The translations under genes were made by a program, and so were the position numbers. Source: a virus. From it: a stretch of DNA of 24,228 nt. Position 1 is the first letter of the stretch; the number at the start of each line of letters is the position of its first letter. The notes under the pieces are model-generated. The model did not search any database. It was not told the DNA's origin and worked only from the letters and a program-made list of their open reading frames with translations. This document shows positions 6,298-12,200 of the stretch, one piece after another. The stretch lies in the IMG/VR virus record IMGVR_UViG_3300042560_001798, positions 1 to 24,228 of that record; one strand, written 5' to 3'.

Positions 6298-6419
6298 CCA
6301 GCATCTTATCCGCCCAAAATCTCGAACCTATGCAATGGCCGGGAGCTTTTGCTGTCGCCGCAATCTGCGCATGCGTTGCGTGGGTTTTAGTCACCCTTTT
6401 AAAGAAGATGTTCCAATGA
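6294..6419 (+). CDS. 41-aa single-pass membrane peptide
   Basis: The frame ATG 6294 to TGA 6417-6419 encodes 41 residues: a 15-residue N-terminus (MTSILSAQNLEPMQW), a ~20-residue hydrophobic helix (AFAVAAICACVAWVLVTLL), and the positive end KKMFQ. The positive-inside rule predicts the C-terminus in the cytoplasm. It is linked to both neighbours by ATGA overlaps, which is strong support for a gene this short. Small phage membrane peptides of this kind can act in lysis timing, superinfection exclusion or host takeover. It is far from the late lysis-type genes and sits in an early-type operon, so exclusion or takeover is more likely; that is inference. Confidence 0.7.
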   Translation: MTSILSAQNLEPMQWPGAFAVAAICACVAWVLVTLLKKMFQ

Positions 6420-6730
6420 GCCGCCGAAAACCCAAAACGCACACGATCCGAACTTGGCCGCAGTTCTTTGGCCCTGTTCAAGATGGATCAAAGCCCTTCG
6501 TCGTCGGCATAAATAACGGATACCAAATCGGCGACACGTTACTGATTCGCGAATGGTGCCCGAAGCAGAATAAGGCAACGGGTCGCGAGTGCCGAGCCGC
6601 TATCACATTCACCTCCGAATGGCAACAAATCCGGGGCAACGTCGTCCTTGGCATCCGACTCCTGCCGCAGGACGCGGAATGCAGCCAGCTTGGCGAAGAC
6701 TTCTCCAAACTTCCAATGTGCGCGGCATGA
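6416..6730 (+). CDS. DUF3850-like (ASCH/PUA-fold) protein
   Basis: A 104-residue protein starting MSRRKPKTHTIRTWPQFFGP. The layout HxIRTWPxFFxxVxDGxKPF, then GYQIGDTLLIREWCP and TGRECRAAITF, matches DUF3850, a small beta-barrel of the ASCH/PUA-like group thought to bind RNA or modified nucleic acids. Members are common in phages and mobile elements and have no experimentally fixed role that I know of. The ATG at 6416 overlaps the stop of the membrane peptide, and its own stop overlaps the next gene (ATGA both sides). The frame is open upstream to 6248, but that part overlaps other genes. Confidence 0.82.
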   Translation: MSRRKPKTHTIRTWPQFFGPVQDGSKPFVVGINNGYQIGDTLLIREWCPKQNKATGRECRAAITFTSEWQQIRGNVVLGIRLLPQDAECSQLGEDFSKLPMCAA

Positions 6731-6930
6731 CCTCGTATGAAACCATTCAAAACATTTTCAATGCCTCCGCGATTTGCCGACATGGGAATCATCCCCAACT
6801 CTATCACGAGCCTGGATGTGATTTTATCGAATGCTCCCCGTGTGATAAGTGTCGTTGCCGACTGGCCGATGGCGACGGCGGACCCGTTTCCGCCTTCCTC
6901 ATCCGCTGGCGGGAGCGTTTCGCCAAGTAA
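6727..6930 (+). CDS. 67-aa cysteine-rich protein, possible zinc binder
   Basis: Starts MTSYETIQNIFNASAICRHG with an ATGA overlap to the DUF3850-like gene. Cysteines at 17, 31, 36, 39, 42 and 44 (GCDFIECSPCDKCRCRL), with a histidine at 19, suggest a treble-clef or knuckle-type zinc site. The C-terminal SAFLIRWRERFAK is a basic amphipathic helix. An alternative frame (+2 relative to this one) also stays open over the same bases from 6737, so this stretch is read in two frames. The ATGA link favours this frame as the primary product. Function unknown. Confidence 0.6.
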   Translation: MTSYETIQNIFNASAICRHGNHPQLYHEPGCDFIECSPCDKCRCRLADGDGGPVSAFLIRWRERFAK

Positions 6931-7018
6931 GACGTGCTGGAGATGCCTCGGCACGGGCCGGATTCTGCGCAATGCAGGAACGGGACTGCTTGGCGATTGT
7001 CACGTTTGCCGCCTCTAA
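6869..7018 (+). CDS. 49-aa zinc-ribbon-like protein overlapping the previous gene
   Basis: The frame ends at 7018 and has ATGs at 6737, 6764, 6782 and 6869. The shortest version (MATADPFPPSSSAGGS...) gives 49 residues: a Pro/Ser/Gly-rich linker, then CWRCLGTG and CHVC, the CxxCxGxG...CxxC pattern of DnaJ-type zinc fingers. The zinc motif lies mostly past the end of the 67-aa gene, so it is not a mere shadow. The version from 6737 (93 aa) would overlap that gene almost entirely. Its stop overlaps the stop of the convergent late operon by 4 nt. The true start is uncertain. Confidence 0.5.
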   Translation: MATADPFPPSSSAGGSVSPSKTCWRCLGTGRILRNAGTGLLGDCHVCRL

Positions 7019-7443
7019 AACCTAGACAGCGAAAATGTCGTTGCTGGCAACGCTTCGGGTGGAAGCTCTGTGACAGCCAGGTTTTGAAAGTAGGCGGGGA
7101 ACTTGTCCCACAAAACAAAGGTGCGCTCCGCCGTCGTTGGAAGCTCCCGCGTTGCCTCGACCCAAGCAACGAGAGCCGCAGTCGTGCCGTTGGGAATGTG
7201 CCCAGCCGTCTCGAAATACTGCAACATGGCCGCGATAGGGGCCGGGTCCGCATCGGGATGCATGACGGCCTCGAAATCGTCGGGAATGACGACGTAGGTC
7301 TGCCCATTTGCGCCTTGCAGCACCTCAAAGGCTCGATTCGTGTCGCCTGCCTGCCTCTCACTAAGGGGAAGGCAAAGCAGCCACATGGATTCAGATAGTC
7401 CTTTGCCGGAGTTTTGCGAAGTGGCCGGATAGTAATGCGTCAT
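7015..7443 (-). CDS. Hypothetical 142-aa late protein downstream of the receptor-binding protein
   Basis: Starts MTHYYPATSQNSGKGLSESM; its ATG overlaps the stop of the lectin-like gene (ATGA). It is probably soluble: hydrophobic strands (WLLCLPLSE, TYVVIPDDFEAVMHP) and a helix-rich middle (PIAAMLQYFETAGHI, TAALVAWVEATREL), with no signal peptide or membrane span. As last gene of the late operon, right after a receptor-binding protein, it could be a tail-fibre chaperone or another small virion or host-interaction protein; there is no motif to decide. It converges with the early-type operon, sharing 4 nt at the stops. Confidence 0.68.
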   Translation of the reverse strand: MTHYYPATSQNSGKGLSESMWLLCLPLSERQAGDTNRAFEVLQGANGQTYVVIPDDFEAVMHPDADPAPIAAMLQYFETAGHIPNGTTAALVAWVEATRELPTTAERTFVLWDKFPAYFQNLAVTELPPEALPATTFSLSRF

Positions 7444-8297
7444 TGGGCAGCGGGGATGAGGGTTTTACCAAGGGTGGCGAGGGCGGCAAAATTGGCCGTC
7501 ACCCCTTGATCAACATTCCAAACGGCAGCGAGGTAGAAGGGGGCATCTTGCAGCCAGGAAGGCCCACCCGAAATGCGCCCGAGGTGAATCTGCTCAATGT
7601 TGCAGGCGCTAGCATTGCGCGTGCCGGTGGTCGTGGAAAGGCGATTTGTCATCTTGCACCCGCTCGCCCCCGCTGACATGAGCACCGAATAAACCGGCCC
7701 GGCAGTCACACCGATATTAGTTGGAACGGTGCCCGTTGCATTGTCTTGAAGGACCGTTACCAAGTTGGTGCCAGCGTTGTAAACCGCTCTCTCTTTACTG
7801 GCGGCATTATCACGCAAACAGATAGGAGTAAACCAATAGCCAGGAGTCCCGGCAACGCTCCAAATTGTAAACTCAGGCGCGGCGATACTTAGGCCAGTTA
7901 TACTCATACTTGTGGTCGCGCTTCCTGCCCCTGGCGCGTAGAGATAATAATCTCCGTTGCCATCGACGCCGATTTGAGGCTGCGCTGCCGCCGTCGCCTG
8001 AACTTGATCTCTTCCGTTTATTTGGCCCGGAACGGTATGAGCGAACCCATTGCCACCTCCGACGTGAGCGGCATAGGCCGTTGTATCAAAAGTGCCGTCT
8101 GCTTTAAATGGAATCCACGCGAGAGCATTATCACTCGACCTGCGAACCCGAATAGCATTACCCGTGTATGACGCCAGTAGCCGCCTAAAAGGGCTGTAAA
8201 GCTCCACTAGCCCGCTCGTGTAAGCGTCTAGCGCCCCGGTGAATCCAAGGCCAATTTTGCCATACGGCAAGCCAAGAGCATTTCCGAGGGCTGGCAT
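7440..8297 (-). CDS. Receptor-binding / tail-spike protein with LamG- or AbfB-like lectin domain
   Basis: 285 residues. The first ~110 (LDAYTSGLVELYSPFRRL, SYTGNAIRVRRSSDNALAWI, TTAYAAHVGGGNGFAHTVPG, INGRDQVQATAAAQPQI) match the segment that precedes a concanavalin-like sandwich in many phage tail proteins, often annotated as alpha-arabinofuranosidase-B-like. Residues ~110-285 are strand-rich (FTIWSVAGTPGYWFTPI, YSVLMSAGASG, IEQIHLGRISG, FYLAAVWN) as in a LamG jelly roll. It probably binds a surface glycan. The usual YDQSGNGRD core is changed to VPGQINGRD. Its ATG and the preceding stop share one base (TAATG), and it follows membrane lysis-type genes. Confidence 0.75.
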   Translation of the reverse strand: MPALGNALGLPYGKIGLGFTGALDAYTSGLVELYSPFRRLLASYTGNAIRVRRSSDNALAWIPFKADGTFDTTAYAAHVGGGNGFAHTVPGQINGRDQVQATAAAQPQIGVDGNGDYYLYAPGAGSATTSMSITGLSIAAPEFTIWSVAGTPGYWFTPICLRDNAASKERAVYNAGTNLVTVLQDNATGTVPTNIGVTAGPVYSVLMSAGASGCKMTNRLSTTTGTRNASACNIEQIHLGRISGGPSWLQDAPFYLAAVWNVDQGVTANFAALATLGKTLIPAAQ

Positions 8298-8704
8298 TAG
8301 CGGACTTTCACAGGGTTTTTCGCGGAGGTTTTGGAGCGTTCATCGAGCGCCACAGGAACAGCGGCAACGGCGGCGGACTTGCCGACATTCAGCCAGCCAG
8401 CGGATGTGATGCCGATGAAGGTTTTCTCGCCGGTCGAAGTCGATCCGCAGGAGGTGAGAAGCAGGCAAGCCAGCGCAAGGCATGGCGTGGCGATCTTCGA
8501 GGCGAGCTTCGAGAGTCCGAACTCAGCGCCCCAGGCAAGAGCCGAGCCGATGCCAGCCACAATAGCTGCACTTGTGCTAGCATCGACGCCTTGAGCAAGA
8601 AGCCACGTTGTCATGGAGGCGCAAGCAACAGTGATGCCCTTGAGAATTTGACGGAAGGCCCACCCTTCACGGGTAGCGATAAGGGGAAGTAGGATGTCTT
8701 TCAT
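8297..8704 (-). CDS. Holin-like membrane protein carrying an internal lipobox
   Basis: A 135-residue protein. Residues ~20-42 (LKGITVACASMTTWLLAQGV) and 47-65 (AAIVAGIGSALAWGAEFGL) are hydrophobic, as in small holin-like proteins. They are followed by KLASKIATPC and then LALACLLLTSCGS, a textbook lipoprotein h-region and lipobox (LTSC, Cys86), with a ~49-residue hydrophilic tail. No ATG, GTG or TTG lies just before the lipobox segment, so it seems to be translated as one chain. That is odd: a lipobox normally sits at the N-terminus. It may be a fusion of a holin-like module and an outer-membrane lipoprotein (o-spanin-like). It overlaps the upstream membrane gene by ATGA. Confidence 0.68.
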   Translation of the reverse strand: MKDILLPLIATREGWAFRQILKGITVACASMTTWLLAQGVDASTSAAIVAGIGSALAWGAEFGLSKLASKIATPCLALACLLLTSCGSTSTGEKTFIGITSAGWLNVGKSAAVAAVPVALDERSKTSAKNPVKVR

Positions 8705-8982
8705 GGCTTGATGTCTTTGGTGGTTTCTTTGTGGTGTTTGATGGAGAGAGTTTCAGCTGCAAGCGTCCCGGCATAAGGGCAATCTTTAACTCGGCATGCA
8801 TTCACCATCCGCGTGATGCCGGAATGGATGCCAAGCTGCTGCGCCATTTGCTCAATCAGCGGCTCCTTCTCGTTCCGCCATTGCTCGCATTCCTGCGATC
8901 TCTTCCATAGCAGTTTGAACAGAAAACAGAGGGCCGTTGTAACGGCTCCAACTGCGGCGATGGCGGCGGCTTCGAGAGACAT
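8701..8982 (-). CDS. N-terminally membrane-anchored lysis-type protein (spanin-like)
   Basis: 93 residues from the ATG at 8982: one N-terminal membrane helix (AAAIAAVGAVTTALCFLFKLLW), basic KRS after it, then a charged helical stretch (QECEQWRNEKEPLIEQMAQQL) and a tail with Cys pairs (NACRVKDCPYAG). Type-II topology with a periplasmic or cytoplasmic coil resembles i-spanins or holin accessory proteins. Start choice is clear: GGGAGG (8990-8995) lies 7 nt upstream of this ATG, one of only two strong SD sequences in the window. A lysis role is inferred from topology and from its pairing with the lipobox protein; no endolysin gene is visible nearby. Confidence 0.68.
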   Translation of the reverse strand: MSLEAAAIAAVGAVTTALCFLFKLLWKRSQECEQWRNEKEPLIEQMAQQLGIHSGITRMVNACRVKDCPYAGTLAAETLSIKHHKETTKDIKP

Positions 8983-8984
8983 GA

Positions 8985-9239
8985 TTATTCCTCCCAAAGA
9001 ATGACTTTGCCGCTGGTAAGAGTGATAGATGATCCGCGAATCGGATAGTATCCAACGGGTAAAGTCTGCGCCGCGCCCGCTTCATCGCCATCATAAGCGC
9101 CCTCCGGATTGCCTGCCGTGGGTGCAATAATGGCGTTAATAACAGCTTCAGCAATGACGGTGAAGCCGTAGAAATTAAAAGCGGTGGCGTCTGTTCCGGT
9201 GACTACCTTATAGCCTTTCGATGCGTGCTCGCGGTTCAT
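8985..9239 (-). CDS. Small 84-aa virion-like beta protein
   Basis: Starts MNREHASKGYKVVTGTDATAF. The core FNFYGFTVIAEAVINAIIAP, followed by LPVGYYPIRGSSITLTSGKVILWEE, has the look of small phage beta-structured proteins (spike-base type) that end in 'ITLTSGxVIxY'. It lies between the giant ejection protein (41-nt gap at 9240-9280, where I see no promoter or hairpin) and the lysis-type genes. It is likely a minor virion component. The assignment is by overall resemblance only. Confidence 0.68.
   Translation of the reverse strand: MNREHASKGYKVVTGTDATAFNFYGFTVIAEAVINAIIAPTAGNPEGAYDGDEAGAAQTLPVGYYPIRGSSITLTSGKVILWEE
8990..8995 (-). promoter_or_regulatory. Strong Shine-Dalgarno sequence before the spanin-like gene
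   Basis: The coding strand reads GGGAGG with a 7-nt spacer to the ATG at 8982. It overlaps the last codons of the 84-aa gene. It stands out because most of the late genes have no SD sequence, and it fixes the start of the downstream gene. Confidence 0.7.
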
Positions 9240-9280
9240 AATGTGATGGGGATGAATGAGGGTGAAAAAGTCAAACGCTT

Positions 9281-12200
9281 TTAGTCTGCGGCGTTTGTGA
9301 GTATTTTGCCAAGGTCAAGACCAAGGTGAGAAAGTGGTGCCAGGCTTGCGGCATTGTCGTTGAACAGCCCGGCAGCGGAAAGAATGGCATCAACGTCACG
9401 GAAATCGACTTCCTCGTTGCCGAGCGTTTGTGCCGCCCGCTGGACGTTAGAAAGCATGTTGGAATCTCCGGCGATGGCCGAGCCAAAAGGAATCGCGGAG
9501 GCGATGGGCGCGACCGTCATCGCGTAGCCAAGACGGCCAAGGCTCCACATCTCGCGGTCATCGTCGCCCTTTGCTTCGCGGAGGAGGTTTTTCAAAACCT
9601 GCGTAAACAAGCCGCCAACCGCAAAAGTCAGGAACGCTGCTTTCGCCGCCGTCACCGGGTCATTCTTGGCGTTCAGCGCCGCGTGAGCTGCTAGTGCGAC
9701 TTTTTGCCGAGCCTCCGAAGCAAAAGCCCAGCCAATTTTCCCCAGCGGCCCCGTGTTCGCCAGTTCGGCGAGCGAGCGGTTAGCCATGCGGGTAGGCTGT
9801 GCGACCTGTTCCGTCGCCCGTTCCGCCTCCGTGTGAGCATAGGTTTCGAGTTCCGCGCCGGTGAGTCCTGCCGCCGCGCCTTGCTCGCGGTGGTAATCAA
9901 GAAGGATGGCATACGTCCCGGAGGTAAAGAAGGCGTCAGCGCCAGAGAGCACGTTGCCGAAAAACCGGGAAAGCCCTTGGATCTCATTCGGCTTGGCGGC
10001 GGCGAGCGAGTCCATCGCCTGCCGGACAATCGGCGGGGCGGATTTGAAGCGCCGCTGGATGAACTCCGAACGCATCGCATCACGCCAGCCAAGCCCGCCC
10101 GTCATCAATTTGGCGAGGCGGACAAGATAGGACGTGACGGGAATCTTTACGGCTGCCGCTGCAAGTTGCGTGGATTGCGAGAGGATCGCCGACATGCGCC
10201 CGAGAAGTGCCACGCCAGCCGCCCGCCCCTGCATCTTCGACCCGGCCTGAAAGAGTGCCAAACGAAGCGAGGCGTCGCGGAAGCCTCCTTGCCCAATCGC
10301 GTCGATCCACTGGCGGAGAGCGTTCGCCGCCTCCTTGCCGCCTTTTGCGTAAACCGAGTTCATCACCTCGCGATTGCCAAGAACGGCATTCATTTCGACA
10401 GCCAAGTCGTAGTATGCCTTCCAATACTCCATTTGGCGGGAATGGAGAATCATCGTTTGCAGAGCATCGCGGAAGTCCGGCTCCGCAATGGCGTTCCGGC
10501 TTCGAGTGCGGAGACTGCCCGGCGTGAGGATGGAGCCGCCCGAGACAGCCGAGCCGGTCACTGGGTCCACGACGTCGCCCGCCTTTGTCTGAACTGGCGT
10601 CACCGTAATAGGCGCATAAGCGTCGTGATGCGGCATATTCACGCCGTAGCGGGCACGGTAAAGCGGGTTCAGCGTCGCCCATTCGGCGGAGTATTTACCC
10701 ATGATGAAGCTCATCACCTGCCGAGCTTCCGACGTGAGCGCGGCCTCGATTTCGTCAATCCATGCCTGATCGTAGGACCACTTCGAGGTGACTTCATTGT
10801 TCTCGTTCCGTGTGCCTTCCATGTGGCGACGTCCATCTTCCTGCCGCCACATCAAAAGAGCCTGGATGGCTTCAAGCTGCGAGAGTTCGCCCTTGCCCGT
10901 CTTGATCGTGCGTTGGGACAGATTCCACCGGAGGCGTTCGCCCTTTGTCCGAGTCCCGGCCAGTGAAGTGAAAAGCTCCTCGATCTCGTCGCCGAGGCGC
11001 TGATTTGTGTCTTCGTAGGTATTCGATGCCGCCCGCTCCGCGTCCACCAGCGAGGCCACGCGGGAGTTGTCGAGGCCAAAAGCGTAAGCAAGAACCTCGT
11101 GCATCGAGGACAGGTTGAGGAGCCATGCCTTACCTTTCCCAAAAAGCGACTCGTTTACCTTGTCGGCCTTCGTGCGTTCCGTCCGAACGCCCGTCTTGCC
11201 AGTGTCGTCGATGAAATCTTGGCGCATTCCAGCCCGGCGTTCTTTCCGCTCGATCTCGGCCAGCTTCCATTTCAGCCATGCGCCCTGATAGATGTCGCGG
11301 AGGGTGTCGAGCGCGGAAAAGGCCCGGCCACTGTCTGCGGCTTTCAAGTCGCCGACGAGTTCAACAACGCCGCGCTCAGTGATGGCGAGAACTTCCTGTT
11401 CTGGCGTGAGTTCACCGGAAGCAATCCTGGCGTCAAGATCGGCCAGACGGCCAGCAACGGCCAGCGCGTCCATTTTGGCCGCAGCTTCCGCATCAGCAAA
11501 AAGCGCGTGCATGTCAGGGTCTTTCCCCTTGCCTTTCTTCCCGGCCTCCATGTCGGGGCGGGCTTTCTTGAACAGCTTTTTGATTTCGGCGACGGCTTCC
11601 TTTTTCAGATACTTCTCAAGCTCGACGTTCAGCTTGTCGATTCGCCGCTCGATCTCTTGGAGCATGGCCTCGTCAGTCGCCAAACCGGCCAGTTTCACAT
11701 ATCCACCCACACGGGCGCGGACTTCAGGGGGAGCGGCGGCAAGGATGCCGTCGAGCGTGCGGAGAGCGCCTTTCAGCATGTCCCGTTGCGCCTTCGGACT
11801 TCCGGCTGTCTTGCGGGCTTGATTCGCCCAGGCTTCCGCCTCTGCTTTGGCGTCTGCCTTCGCGGCCTTCTGCGCGTCCTTGTAGGCCTGCACGGCTTCA
11901 CGATGCGCGGCTTTATCCTTCCGAGTCGATTCGATGCGCTTCCCGATCTCGCTCCAAAGCGTGCCAGTGTAGGCATCTGGCAAAAGCCCGGCGTCAAACA
12001 TCGCCTGCGCCATCTGGTCCGGCATGATGCCTGCGCCCTTGGAATACCACGCGGGAGGAAGCCACGGCTGGCCGTCATAGTCGCCGCTATTGGCCTCGAC
12101 CTTGCCGGACTTCTTCGCCGTTGTGAACGACATGAGCTTCCCAAAGTCCAGCATGGCTGAAACAAGTGGATCATCTTCCAGCGCGGACGGTTCAAATTCC

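Noticed and set aside
7039-7052. Palindrome cgttgctggcaacg as terminator of the late operon
   Set aside because: It lies inside the last codons of the 142-aa gene with a short stem and only ACATTTTC after it; too weak to call.
8389-8598. Nested out-of-frame ORF that could be an Rz1-like spanin inside the holin-like gene
   Set aside because: Its only candidate lipobox (WLAC) is poor and it has no proper signal peptide. The main frame has a much better lipobox.
9704-12160. Long plus-strand open frames (420 and 353 codons) opposite the giant gene
   Set aside because: They are antisense to an unbroken 2837-codon gene with recognisable domains. Their translations are Arg/His/Pro-rich with no domain, as expected in GC-rich shadow frames.
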